Shown here one piece after another: positions 24,144-33,266 of a stretch of DNA of 64,000 nt. The notes under the pieces were generated by a model. That model made no database searches. It was not told where the DNA came from and saw only the letters and a program-made list of their open reading frames with translations. The stretch covers positions 186,001-250,000 of the forward strand of contig CAZDOK010000001.1 of NCBI GenBank assembly GCA_964507025.1. The letters run 5' to 3'. The position numbers and the translations under genes are program-made. The stretch is from Amarobacter sp964507025 (GTDB lineage: Bacteria > Chloroflexota > Dehalococcoidia > Tepidiformales > Tepidiformaceae). The number at the start of each line of letters is the position of its first letter. Positions within the stretch are counted from its first letter, which is position 1.

Positions 24144-25886
24144 ATGTCGCACCCCAGGGCGCGGCCTACCCGCCGTGTATGGCTGCCGGCCTTCTTCTTC
24201 GGGGCGTTCGCCCTCGTCATTTGCGCGCGCCTTATCCAGCTCCAAATCATCGAACACGATTCCTACGCAGCCCGCGCGAAGGCGGAACTCTCCGGCAGTC
24301 AGACGTTTTTCGCCCGCCGCGGCGCCATCCTCGACCGCAACGGAGCGCTCCTTGCCACAAGCGTCGAGACCTGGGACATCTACGTGAACTCTCGCTCGTG
24401 GCGCGATGCGGGCGACGCCGCCACAGCTTCCGGCGAGCTCGGCAAGCTGCTCAAGATGGATCCCGCGCAACTCCGCGCGCTGGTCGGTGGCTCCGAGCTT
24501 GTCGATGTGCCCGTTCGAAAGGACGTCGACTACGAAACCGGGCTGGAAATCATTGGAGAGGGCCTGGCCGGCGTTATCGCGCTCCCCAACACCGGTCGCG
24601 TAAACCCGGAAGGCGATGTCGCGGCCTCGGTGCTCGGCTTCATCGGCACCGACAACACGGGTCTCGCCGGGATCGAGGCCGCATACAACGACGTGCTCCA
24701 GGGCAAGCCCGGCAAGGCCATCTACGAACGCGACACCAGCGGTGAACCCATCCCCTACGGCCGCTACGTCGCAACTGAACCCATGCCCGGCGAGGACATC
24801 GTCCTCACCATCGACCGCTATCTCCAGCAGATGGCCGAGGAGCGCCTCGAAGCCGCCATCAAGGAGCACCGCGCTATCGGCGGTTCGATCGTCCTGATGG
24901 ACCCTGCCACCGGTGAAATCCTCGCCCTCGCCACTTCGCCCGGGTTGAAGTACAGCAGCCTCAACCTCGACGACCCACAGGTTATCGAGCTCCTGCGAAA
25001 CCGCGCCGTCACCGACCTCTACGAGCCCGGTTCGGTGATGAAGATCATCACCGCCGCAGCCGCCATCGATGCCGGAGCGGTATCGCCGAACACCACGTAT
25101 TACGACAGCGGAGTCGCGCTCATCTATGACGTCCCGATCAAGAACTGGGACGACAACGTCTATGGCGAACAAACCATGACCGGCGTGCTCCAGCACAGCA
25201 TCAACACCGGCGCCATCTTCATGATGCAGGCCCTTGAAGCGAAGGAATCGGGGGCGTTCCAGCGCTATCTCGACGCCTTCGGATTCGGCAAGCCAACCGG
25301 CATCGACCTGCAGGGCGAGGCAACTGGCATCATCCGCAGGGAAACCGACAGCGACTTCTCGCCGGTCGACCTCGCCACCCAGGCGTTCGGCCAATCGATC
25401 AGCGTCACGCCCATCCAGATGCTGACGGCCGTTGCCGCCGCCATCAACGGTGGGAACGTGATGCGTCCCCACCTGGTGAAGGCATACATCGCGCAGGACG
25501 GCACCCGTCGCGAAGTTCGCCCCGAGGTTGTCGGGAGGGCCATCTCAGCCGAGACCAGCGCAACCATCCGTGCGATGCTCAACAAGGTGGTCGAACCCGA
25601 ACAGAGCATTCACCCCGGCAATCCAAAGTTCTACACGGCCGGTGGGAAATCCGGCACCGCGAACGTCCCGGTCCCCAACGGCTACGACGATACGCAGATC
25701 GCATCGTTCGTCGGCTTCGCGCCCCTCGACCAGCCGGAGATTCTCGTGCTGGTCAAACTCGATGAGAACAAGGACGGGCTCACAGGCACCGCCGCCGCCG
25801 CGCCAGTGTTCGCCTCGCTCGCCGATGACGCACTGCGCTACCTCAACATCCGGCCCGATAAGGGCGCCTATGTGAGCCAGCGATGA
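24144..25886 (+). CDS. ftsI: Septal peptidoglycan transpeptidase (class B PBP, FtsI type)
   Basis: 580 aa. N-terminal membrane anchor (LPAFFFGAFALVICARLI, residues ~14-32), then the PBP dimerisation domain containing ARRGAILDRNG, then the transpeptidase domain. Active-site motifs are SVMK at 297-300 (nucleophile Ser), SIN at 352-354 and KSG in FYTAGGKSGTANV. No PASTA domains. It cross-links peptides at the division septum together with FtsW. Its stop overlaps the murF ATG (ATGA); murE, which usually sits here, is missing. A 56-base gap separates it from ftsL. Confidence 0.93.
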   Translation: MSHPRARPTRRVWLPAFFFGAFALVICARLIQLQIIEHDSYAARAKAELSGSQTFFARRGAILDRNGALLATSVETWDIYVNSRSWRDAGDAATASGELGKLLKMDPAQLRALVGGSELVDVPVRKDVDYETGLEIIGEGLAGVIALPNTGRVNPEGDVAASVLGFIGTDNTGLAGIEAAYNDVLQGKPGKAIYERDTSGEPIPYGRYVATEPMPGEDIVLTIDRYLQQMAEERLEAAIKEHRAIGGSIVLMDPATGEILALATSPGLKYSSLNLDDPQVIELLRNRAVTDLYEPGSVMKIITAAAAIDAGAVSPNTTYYDSGVALIYDVPIKNWDDNVYGEQTMTGVLQHSINTGAIFMMQALEAKESGAFQRYLDAFGFGKPTGIDLQGEATGIIRRETDSDFSPVDLATQAFGQSISVTPIQMLTAVAAAINGGNVMRPHLVKAYIAQDGTRREVRPEVVGRAISAETSATIRAMLNKVVEPEQSIHPGNPKFYTAGGKSGTANVPVPNGYDDTQIASFVGFAPLDQPEILVLVKLDENKDGLTGTAAAAPVFASLADDALRYLNIRPDKGAYVSQR

Positions 25887-27259
25887 GCCAGCATCTCACC
25901 ACCACCATGGTCAGCGAGGAGATGCGCCGCCGCGGTTACCGGGTCGTCGCCGGTCCCGCCTTCGAGATCACCGGCGGCGCGGCCGACTCGCGCCTGGTCC
26001 AGCCTGGCGACCTCTTCTGTGCATTCCCCGGCGAGGAGACCGATGGCAATCTCTACGTGGCCGATGCGCTCCGGGCCGGGGCGGTCGCCGCGATCTGCTC
26101 CCGCCCTCCCGAGGGCGACTGGCCGGGCAAGACGATCGTGATCGCTCCCGATACGACCCGTGCTGCAGGCGAGCTCGCCAATGCGTGGCGGCGGGCCTGC
26201 AATCCCCACGTCGTTGGAATCACCGGCACGGTCGGCAAGACCACCGCCAAGGAGATGACCGCTGCCACGCTGGCTGATCGCTTCCCGACGCACCGTAGCC
26301 CGGGCAATCTCAACTCCCGCGAGGGGCTCCCGCTGGCCCTGATGAGCCTCCGCCGCGACCACCGGGTGTCGGTGCTCGAGCTCGCCATGGATAGTCCGGG
26401 AGAAATCGCTGACCTCTGCCGAGTCGCTGAGCCCGAAGTGGGAGCCGTGCTGAACGTCGGGCTAACTCACGTTTCGAAACTCGGCAGCATCGAGGCCATC
26501 CAGCGCGAAAAACTCTCGCTGGCCCGGAACCTGCCGGCCGATGGCTGGGCGATCCTGAATGCCGACGACCCGCGCGTGCTCTCGGTGAAGCCCGAGCTGC
26601 GCTGCCACGTACTGACCTTCGGAGAGCACGAGTCGGCAGACCTCCGCCGCGGGCCGGTTACCGAGAATGGTCTCCTCGGCACGTCCTTCGACGTGACCAA
26701 TGGCGAGTCGACGGAGCGTGTGACATCGCCCCTGCCGGGGGCCCACACAGTCCCGGCGGTCCTGACGGCGATGGCCGCGGCCATCGCGCTCGGGATGACG
26801 CTTCGTGGGGCGGCCTCGGCTGTGTACCACGCCAGGGTTGAAGGCCGCGCCCGAGTGCTCAAGAGCGCCGCCGGGGCCACGATCATCGACGACCGCTACA
26901 ACTCGAGCCCCGCCTCGCTGGCAGGAGCATTGCTGATGCTGCGCGGGCTCCAGGGCCGGCGCATCGCGTTCCTCGGGCGCATGGCCGAACTCGGGGAATA
27001 CGAACTGGAGGAACACCGCAAGGCGGGCGAGATCGCCGCCGCCTCCTGCGAGGTGCTCTTCTGCTCGGGCGAGACCTGTCGTGCGCTCGCAGAGGCAGCC
27101 CGTGCCGCGGGCCACCCCGACGTCCGCTGGTTCCCCTCGCGTGATGAAGCGGCCGCGGAGGCGGCGGCCATCCTGCGCGAGGGCGACACGGTCCTGGTGA
27201 AGGCATCCCGCGGTGAGGCTTTCGAGGCCGCCATCCCGATCCTGGAGGCAGCCCGGTGA
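25883..27259 (+). CDS. murF: UDP-MurNAc-tripeptide D-Ala-D-Ala ligase
   Basis: 458 aa. Adds D-Ala-D-Ala to the UDP-MurNAc tripeptide in the cytoplasm. Three domains: the N-terminal UDP-binding part (DLFCAFPGEETDGNLYVADA), the central ATPase with P-loop GITGTVGKTTAKEM and LNVGLTHVSKLGS, and the C-terminal domain with DDRYNSSPASLAGAL. These match MurF rather than MurE, especially the TVGKT form of the P-loop. It overlaps ftsI by ATGA and mraY by GTGA. Together with ddl further down, the cluster encodes both synthesis and use of D-Ala-D-Ala. Confidence 0.93.
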   Translation: MSQHLTTTMVSEEMRRRGYRVVAGPAFEITGGAADSRLVQPGDLFCAFPGEETDGNLYVADALRAGAVAAICSRPPEGDWPGKTIVIAPDTTRAAGELANAWRRACNPHVVGITGTVGKTTAKEMTAATLADRFPTHRSPGNLNSREGLPLALMSLRRDHRVSVLELAMDSPGEIADLCRVAEPEVGAVLNVGLTHVSKLGSIEAIQREKLSLARNLPADGWAILNADDPRVLSVKPELRCHVLTFGEHESADLRRGPVTENGLLGTSFDVTNGESTERVTSPLPGAHTVPAVLTAMAAAIALGMTLRGAASAVYHARVEGRARVLKSAAGATIIDDRYNSSPASLAGALLMLRGLQGRRIAFLGRMAELGEYELEEHRKAGEIAAASCEVLFCSGETCRALAEAARAAGHPDVRWFPSRDEAAAEAAAILREGDTVLVKASRGEAFEAAIPILEAAR

Positions 27260-28221
27260 TTCACGCCCTTTTCTCCGGGGTCGCAACCTTCTTCCTGGCT
27301 CTCGCGCTTGGCGAGCCCATCGTGCGCTACCTCCGCCGCAAGAAGATCGGCAAGGAAGTCAGTGAGCACCTGCCCGAACACCAGAAGAAAGCCGGCACGC
27401 CGACCTTCGGCGGGTTCATGATCTGGCTTCCAACGTTCATCGTGACCGCCGTTGCTGTCGACTGGTGGAACCACCAGTCGATCCTGCTCCCGCTCGGGAT
27501 GATTGGCATCACGATGGCTGCCGGCTTCGTCGATGACCTGGGGACGCTCCAGTACCGCTCCCAGAAGGGCCTCTCCTGGCGGTTCAAGATCGCATTCACC
27601 TCGCTCTTCGCGCTCGCGGCGGCGATCGTGCTCTACCGCTACATCGAGGTCGAGTCGATCAACGTCCCGTACGTCGGGAGCTATGCGCTCGGGGTGTTCT
27701 ACATTCCCCTGGCTGCCGTCATCATCGTCGCGACCACCAGCGCCGTTGCCGTGAGCGATGGCCTGGATGGCCTCGTGGGCGGGACCACGCTCATCGCGTT
27801 CATCGCCTACGGCATCATCGGCTTCATCCAGGGCCAGGAGTTCGTCGCCACCTTCGCGTTCATCATCGCCGGGGCGAACCTTGGCTTCGTTTGGTACAAC
27901 GCCCACCCTGCCCGCGTGTTCATGGGCGATACCGGCGCGCTGGCCCTCGGCTCATCGCTTGCTGTCGTCGCCCTGATGACTGGCCAATGGCTGCTCTTAC
28001 CCATCATCGGCGTGATCTTCGTGATCGAGGCCGGCAGCAACATCCTCCAAATCGGCTACTACAAGCTCACCGGCGGCAAGCGCATCTTCCGGCGTGCGCC
28101 GTTCCACCACCATCTCGAACTCGTCGGCTGGGCCGAAACGCAGATCGTCACGCGCTTCTGGCTCATTTCCATCGTGGCCGCCATGGCCGGCGTCGCCCTC
28201 GCCCTGGAGGTGCCAGAGTAA
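27256..28221 (+). CDS. mraY: Phospho-N-acetylmuramoyl-pentapeptide transferase
   Basis: 321 aa, about ten membrane segments. Transfers phospho-MurNAc-pentapeptide to undecaprenyl phosphate, making lipid I. Motifs: KAGTPTFGGFM near residues 42-52, AGFVDDLGTLQYRSQKGLSW with the catalytic Asp pair, SDGLDGLVGGTT, FMGDTGALALGS, and the C-terminal RAPFHHHLELVGWAE. It starts with GTG overlapping the murF stop. A second, diverged member of the superfamily is at 14.4-15.5 kb. Confidence 0.94.
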   Translation: MIHALFSGVATFFLALALGEPIVRYLRRKKIGKEVSEHLPEHQKKAGTPTFGGFMIWLPTFIVTAVAVDWWNHQSILLPLGMIGITMAAGFVDDLGTLQYRSQKGLSWRFKIAFTSLFALAAAIVLYRYIEVESINVPYVGSYALGVFYIPLAAVIIVATTSAVAVSDGLDGLVGGTTLIAFIAYGIIGFIQGQEFVATFAFIIAGANLGFVWYNAHPARVFMGDTGALALGSSLAVVALMTGQWLLLPIIGVIFVIEAGSNILQIGYYKLTGGKRIFRRAPFHHHLELVGWAETQIVTRFWLISIVAAMAGVALALEVPE

Positions 28222-29627
28222 TGACGGCAACCAACGGTTCGCTCCTGGCCGCCCCCATGGATGTCCGCGGAAAGCGCGTGCTCGTGTACTCCCTTGGTAT
28301 CGAGGGCCGTGACCTCGCACGCTGGATGGTGGCCCACGGCGCCTCCGTTACCGTCAGCGACACGCGGACCGACGCCGCGCTCGCCGCCGCCGGCGCGACC
28401 GCACCCGATGGCATCGACCGCCTGGTGGCGGGTCAGCCCCTGGTCGACCCCGCCGGGTACGACCTCGTAGCGGTCTCCCAGTCCGTCCTTCGCTACAACC
28501 CGGCGCTTGCCCGTGCCCGCGAACTCGGCGTGCCGGTGACCTCACAGATGCGGCTCTTTCTGCAGCTCTGCCCCGGCCGAGTCATCGGCATCACCGGTTC
28601 GAGCGGGAAATCCACCACCACCGCGCTCGTCGGCGCCATCGCGGCGCAATCCGGCCAGCCCTTCATTGTTGGCGGCAACATCGGCGAGGCACTCCTCGGG
28701 CGCCTGGACGAGATCGCGTCCAGCACGAATGTCATCCTCGAGATCAGCCATACCCAGCTCCAGTACACCGACCGCTCCCCGGCCATCGCGGCCGTTACCA
28801 ATATCACTCCCAACCACCTCGACCAGTTCAGCTGGGACGAATACGTTGGCCTCAAGCGCAACATCATCGCCCACCAGGGCCGTGAGGACGTCGCCGTACT
28901 CAACGCCGATGACCACACAAGCCGCGCCCTCATGGCTTCGGTTCGCGGCAGACTCGTGCGCACCTCCATCAGCGCGGAAGTCGACGGCGACGGGGCATGG
29001 CTCGACCACGCCGACGTGGTAGTGAGGCACGGGAACCGGGCATCGGCCGTACTGTCGGAGGGCGATATCCGGCTGCGCGGACGGCACAACCTCGCCAACG
29101 TTGTCATGGCCTGTGCCATCGCCGCCGAGGCGGGTTTCTCTGTCGATGCCATGCGCGGCGGAGTCCGCGGCTTCCGGGGAGTCCCGCATCGCCTGGAAGT
29201 TGTTGGCCGGGCCTCCGGCGCGACATGGGTCAACGACTCCATCGCCACCAGCCCCGAGCGGACCATCGCGGGCCTTCGCGCCTTCACCGAGCCCGTCGTG
29301 CTCCTGCTCGGCGGCCGCGAAAAGAACCTCCCGCTCGATCAGCTGCAGGAACTGGCCCGCGAACGCTGCCGCGCGGTCATCTGTTTCGGCGAGGCCGGCC
29401 CGCTGTTCCACGACGCGATGAAGAGCGCAGTGGCCGAGGCGCGCATCGTTCCAACACTCGACGAGGCCGTCGTGGCCGCCGCCAGCCTGGTTCAGCCCGG
29501 CGACGTGGTGCTGCTCTCGCCCGCCGGCACCAGCTTCGATGCCTATCCGAACTTCGAGGCCCGTGGAGAAGCGTTCCGCCGGCTCGTCGCGGGCCTCGCC
29601 GGTTTCACGCGGGAGGTGTCGCCATAG
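28221..29627 (+). CDS. murD: UDP-MurNAc-L-alanine:D-glutamate ligase
   Basis: 468 aa from the ATG of a TAATG overlap with the mraY stop. Adds D-Glu to UDP-MurNAc-L-Ala. The N-terminal Rossmann-like domain (KRVLVYSLGIEGRDLARWM) is followed by the P-loop GITGSSGKSTTTALV, an unusual GSSGKS in place of the common GTNGKS. Further motifs are EISHTQLQ, TNITPNHLDQF, RGRHNLANV and VNDSIATSPERTIAGL with LLLGGREKN. Its last codons contain GGAGGTG, which is positioned as the ribosome-binding site for ftsW. Confidence 0.93.
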   Translation: MTATNGSLLAAPMDVRGKRVLVYSLGIEGRDLARWMVAHGASVTVSDTRTDAALAAAGATAPDGIDRLVAGQPLVDPAGYDLVAVSQSVLRYNPALARARELGVPVTSQMRLFLQLCPGRVIGITGSSGKSTTTALVGAIAAQSGQPFIVGGNIGEALLGRLDEIASSTNVILEISHTQLQYTDRSPAIAAVTNITPNHLDQFSWDEYVGLKRNIIAHQGREDVAVLNADDHTSRALMASVRGRLVRTSISAEVDGDGAWLDHADVVVRHGNRASAVLSEGDIRLRGRHNLANVVMACAIAAEAGFSVDAMRGGVRGFRGVPHRLEVVGRASGATWVNDSIATSPERTIAGLRAFTEPVVLLLGGREKNLPLDQLQELARERCRAVICFGEAGPLFHDAMKSAVAEARIVPTLDEAVVAAASLVQPGDVVLLSPAGTSFDAYPNFEARGEAFRRLVAGLAGFTREVSP

Positions 29628-30808
29628 CCGCCGCACAGGGAACCGGGAAGTGGACGCCGGGAAGGCCCGACTATGCCCTCCTCGCGCTAACCACCATCCT
29701 CACGATTACCGGCATGGTCGCCGTCTACAGCTCGAGCTTCGTCATCGCGCTCGCGAAGTTCGGGGACCCTTACTACTTCGTGATCCGCCAGGCCATCTGG
29801 GGCGCCATGGGTGTCATCTTCCTCATTGGCCTGGCACGGATCGACTACCGGCGCCTGCGCCCACTGGCGGTGCCGATCATGCTGGCCACCATCGGTGCGC
29901 TCATGGCCGTGCTGGTGGTTGGCGTCGAGGGCGGTGGAGCGCGGCGCTGGCTCGGCGTCGGCGAGCTCACCGTGCAGCCCGCCGAGTTCGCCAAGCTCGC
30001 GGTCATCATCTACCTGGCCGCATGGCTCGCCTCCAAGGGCGAGTCGGTCCGCTCGCTCGAACACGGGCTCGTCCCATTCGTGATCATCATTGGCGCCGTC
30101 AGCGTCCTCATCATGCTCCAGCCGAACCTCGGCACGACCGTCATCATCCTCGCGATCACCGTCACGATGTTCTGGGTCGCCGGGGCATCGTTCGTACAGA
30201 TGGTGGCCCTCGGCGTCACCGGCCTGGGGACCATCGCGGTGCTCGCCACCGCCGCGGGCTACCGCGCCGACCGCCTCTCGGCGTTCTTCGATGCCGAGAC
30301 CGACCCCCTCGGCAACGGCTTCCAGACGCTGCAGTCCCTGATCGCCATTGGCAACGGCGGCATTCACGGGCTCGGGCTCGGCGCGAGCCGCGCCAAGTTC
30401 TTCTATATTCCGGAGAGCCACACCGACGGCGTGTTTGCCATCATCGGCGAGGAGATGGGGCTGCTTGCCACGCTCCCCATCGTCGTGCTCTACATGATCC
30501 TGATGGTCCGGGGGTTCCAGGTCGCGCGGCGCGCGCGGGATGAGTTCGGCCAGCTCATCGCCACCGGCATCACGACGTGGGTCACGGTGCAGGCCCTCCT
30601 GAACATCGGTGGCATTACCCGCGTGATCCCCCTCACGGGCGTACCCCTGCCCTTCCTGAGCTACGGCAGCAATGCCCTGGCGGCTGTGCTGCTCGCCATG
30701 GGTGTGCTCATCAGCATCTCGCGCTACGGAAACGACCGCGGTGGCTACATGGACCAGCATCCCGTGCGCAAGCGACGGATCATCCGGAAGCGGGAGCAGT
30801 CGGAATGA
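29624..30808 (+). CDS. ftsW: Septal peptidoglycan glycosyltransferase FtsW, probable ATA start
   Basis: About 394 aa, SEDS family with about ten membrane segments. Polymerises lipid II at the septum with FtsI. Family motifs: PDYALLALTTILTITGMVAV, the GARRWLGVGELTVQPAEFAK stretch, QPNLGTT, and the C-terminal GVPLPFLSYGSNALA. No ATG, GTG, TTG or CTG occurs in frame near the expected N-terminus. The ATA at 29624-29626 overlaps the murD TAG and has GGAGGTG (29612-29618) six bases upstream, so ATA is the best start. The next in-frame ATG (29714) would cut into the first membrane helix. Stop overlaps murG (ATGA). Confidence 0.88.
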   Translation: MAAAQGTGKWTPGRPDYALLALTTILTITGMVAVYSSSFVIALAKFGDPYYFVIRQAIWGAMGVIFLIGLARIDYRRLRPLAVPIMLATIGALMAVLVVGVEGGGARRWLGVGELTVQPAEFAKLAVIIYLAAWLASKGESVRSLEHGLVPFVIIIGAVSVLIMLQPNLGTTVIILAITVTMFWVAGASFVQMVALGVTGLGTIAVLATAAGYRADRLSAFFDAETDPLGNGFQTLQSLIAIGNGGIHGLGLGASRAKFFYIPESHTDGVFAIIGEEMGLLATLPIVVLYMILMVRGFQVARRARDEFGQLIATGITTWVTVQALLNIGGITRVIPLTGVPLPFLSYGSNALAAVLLAMGVLISISRYGNDRGGYMDQHPVRKRRIIRKREQSE

Positions 30809-31896
30809 AGCTCGCGCTGACCGGTGGCGGCACAGGGGGCCATATCTTCCCGGCGCTCGCCGTGCTCGAGGCGGTGCGTTCAGGCTCGCCGTCGCCCGTC
30901 GAAGTGTGCTTTTTCGGGCCCGAAAACCGTGGCGAACGGCCGCTGGTCGAGTCGGCCGGCGTGCAGTTCGAGGGAGTGTCATCTGCCGGGCTGCGCGGCC
31001 GTGGCCCAATTGGCCTCACCAAGAGCGCCTGGAGCCTCCTCTCCGGAGTCGTCGCTGCAATTCGAAAGCTTCGTCGATTCGGGCCGGATGTCGTGTTCAG
31101 CACCGGTGGTTATGGCAGTTTCCCGGCCAGTGTCGCCGCGAAACTCCTGCGGCGCCCGCTCGTCGTGTACCTGCCTGATGTCCACCCGGGCTGGGCCGTG
31201 AAAGCCGAACGGATGCTCGCCACGCGCATGACCACCACAACGGAGGCTGCCCTGGAGTTCCTTCCGGCGAACAAGACGGTGGTGACCGGCTATCCGGTGC
31301 GCGAGACGTTCTTCACTGTTCCGCGCGATGCAGCCCGCGGGCAGCTGGGCTTCGGGCCAGGAGAGCGGGTCGTCGTCGTGGCTGGTGCGTCTCAGGGAGC
31401 GCGGACCATCAACAACGCCGTGTTCGAAGCCTTGCCTGAGTGGTGCCGCAAAGCCACGGTCGTACACGTGACCGGCGAAGCTGGCATCGAGGCTGCCCGC
31501 CGGGTTCGCGAGACACTGCCCCCGGCCGTCCAAGAGCACTACCAGCCCTCGCCGTTCCGGGCCGATCTTCCCCTGCTCATGCTCGCTGCCGATGTCGGGG
31601 TCTTCCGCGCGGGGGCATCGGTATTGGGCGAAGTGCCCGCGGCAGCACTCCCCTCCGTGCTCATTCCCGGTACGTTCGCCGGCGGCCACCAGCGCAACAA
31701 CGCGCGCTGGCTCGCTGATAACGGCGCCGCTGTTGTACTCGAACAGCAGGATATCAGCGCCCTCGGCGAGTGCGTGAGGCAGCTGCTCGACGACGAAGTG
31801 CGGCGTGAGGCGATGCGAACCGCGGCGCGAGTGCTCGCCCGCCCCGATGCCGCGGCGGCCATCGCAAAGGTCGTGATGGAGGTTGCCCGCAAATGA
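30805..31896 (+). CDS. murG: Lipid II synthase (UDP-GlcNAc transferase)
   Basis: 363 aa, GT-B fold at the cytoplasmic face of the membrane. Adds GlcNAc to lipid I. It begins LALTGGGTGGHIFPALAV, the G-loop of MurG, and has FSTGGYGSFPAS and VVVAGASQGARTINNAV. In place of the common HEQN motif it reads VYLPDVHPGWAVKAER, and the donor-site LSRSGA is VFRAGASVLGEV; I believe this form recurs in Chloroflexota MurG, but could not check. IPGTFAGGHQRNNARWL near the end is the usual donor-binding stretch. Overlaps ftsW and murC by ATGA. Confidence 0.9.
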   Translation: MKLALTGGGTGGHIFPALAVLEAVRSGSPSPVEVCFFGPENRGERPLVESAGVQFEGVSSAGLRGRGPIGLTKSAWSLLSGVVAAIRKLRRFGPDVVFSTGGYGSFPASVAAKLLRRPLVVYLPDVHPGWAVKAERMLATRMTTTTEAALEFLPANKTVVTGYPVRETFFTVPRDAARGQLGFGPGERVVVVAGASQGARTINNAVFEALPEWCRKATVVHVTGEAGIEAARRVRETLPPAVQEHYQPSPFRADLPLLMLAADVGVFRAGASVLGEVPAAALPSVLIPGTFAGGHQRNNARWLADNGAAVVLEQQDISALGECVRQLLDDEVRREAMRTAARVLARPDAAAAIAKVVMEVARK

Positions 31897-33266
31897 CCGA
31901 AATCCGCGGTCCGGTGCACCTCGTGGGGATCGGCGGCATGCACATGTCCGCCATCGCCCTGCTGCTTCGCGCCCGCGGCGTCGCGGTCAGCGGCAGCGAC
32001 CTGCGCCCATCGGACCTCACCCGGAAGGCCGAAGCGGCCGGCGCACTCGCGTTCAGAGGTCACGCAGCGGAAAACGTGCCCGCTGATACGGCTCTCGTGG
32101 TGACCACGGCGGCCGCACAGGACGACAACCCCGAACTTGTCGAGGCGCGCCGCCGGGGCCTTCCCATCCTGCTCCGTGCCGAGATGGTGGCGCGCTTGAT
32201 GGAGGGTAAGCGCGTCGTCGCCGTAGCAGGAGCACATGGGAAGACGACCACGTCCAGCCTCATCGCGCACATCCTCGTGCGAGCGGGCAAGAAGCCCATG
32301 TACATCCTTGGCGGCGAAAGCCCGGACCTCGGCGGGCACGCCGCCTGGGGCGAAGGTGATGTCTGCGTCGTCGAAGCGGACGAGTACAAGCGCGCATTCC
32401 ACGAGTACACGCCGGCGATTGCGGTGATCACCAATGTCGAGCCTGACCATCTCGACTACTACGGCACTGCCGAGGCCTATCGCGAGGCCTTCATCGAGTT
32501 CGGCCGGAAGGTGGTCCCGGGCGGCATCCTCCTGGCCTGCGCCGACGATCCCGGAGCTCGCTACGTCTCGGATGTTCTCGGCGACGACCCACTGCGCCAC
32601 GAGACATATGGCACCGAAGGCGTGCGGTTCTGGATGGCGCGCGACATCTCCATGACCGAACGTGGTGCCGAGTTCGTGGTCACCCGCGGAGGGGTGGCTC
32701 TTGGCTCCGTCCATGCGACGGTCCCGGGCATCCACTTCGTCCGGAACGCGCTCGCCGCGACCGCTGTTACGTTGCACCTCGATGTCCCCTTCGACCAGGT
32801 TGCCGGCGCCATCGCCGCATTCCGCGGTGCCAGGCGCCGCTTCGAAACGGTCGGCGAGGCGGGTGGCGTGCTGGTGATGGATGACTATGCCCACCACCCG
32901 ACCGAGGTTCGCGCGACCATCGCCGCCGCCCGGAAAGCGTTCCCGGAGCGCCGACTCATCGGCATCTACCAGCCGCACACCTACTCACGGATTGCCTACC
33001 TGTGGGATGAGTGGCTGCGGTGTTGGGACGGGCTCGACGAGCTTATCGTCCTGGAGACCTACGCGGCGCGCGAAGCGCCTCTCCCCGGCCGCTCCGCCGA
33101 GGACCTCGCCGCGGCCATCACTGGCCCCCATGCCAGCTATGCGCGCGATTTCGACGACGCGGCCCGCCAGGCCGCTGCGCTCGCGCGGGCGGGCGATGTC
33201 GTCTTCACCATCGGCGCAGGCGACGTGGTCGAGGTTGGCCCCCGGCTCCTGGAGGCCTTGCGATGA
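31893..33266 (+). CDS. murC: UDP-MurNAc:L-alanine ligase
   Basis: 457 aa. First Mur ligase, adds L-Ala to UDP-MurNAc. N-terminal HLVGIGGMHMSAIALLL and SGSDLRPSD are the UDP-binding segments; the P-loop is VAGAHGKTTTSSLIAHI; VEADEYKRAF, TNVEPDHLDYYG and FRGARRRFE follow, with MDDYAHHPTEVRATIAA in the C-terminal domain. All are diagnostic for MurC. ATG overlaps the murG stop, and the stop overlaps the murB ATG. Confidence 0.94.
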   Translation: MTEIRGPVHLVGIGGMHMSAIALLLRARGVAVSGSDLRPSDLTRKAEAAGALAFRGHAAENVPADTALVVTTAAAQDDNPELVEARRRGLPILLRAEMVARLMEGKRVVAVAGAHGKTTTSSLIAHILVRAGKKPMYILGGESPDLGGHAAWGEGDVCVVEADEYKRAFHEYTPAIAVITNVEPDHLDYYGTAEAYREAFIEFGRKVVPGGILLACADDPGARYVSDVLGDDPLRHETYGTEGVRFWMARDISMTERGAEFVVTRGGVALGSVHATVPGIHFVRNALAATAVTLHLDVPFDQVAGAIAAFRGARRRFETVGEAGGVLVMDDYAHHPTEVRATIAAARKAFPERRLIGIYQPHTYSRIAYLWDEWLRCWDGLDELIVLETYAAREAPLPGRSAEDLAAAITGPHASYARDFDDAARQAAALARAGDVVFTIGAGDVVEVGPRLLEALR

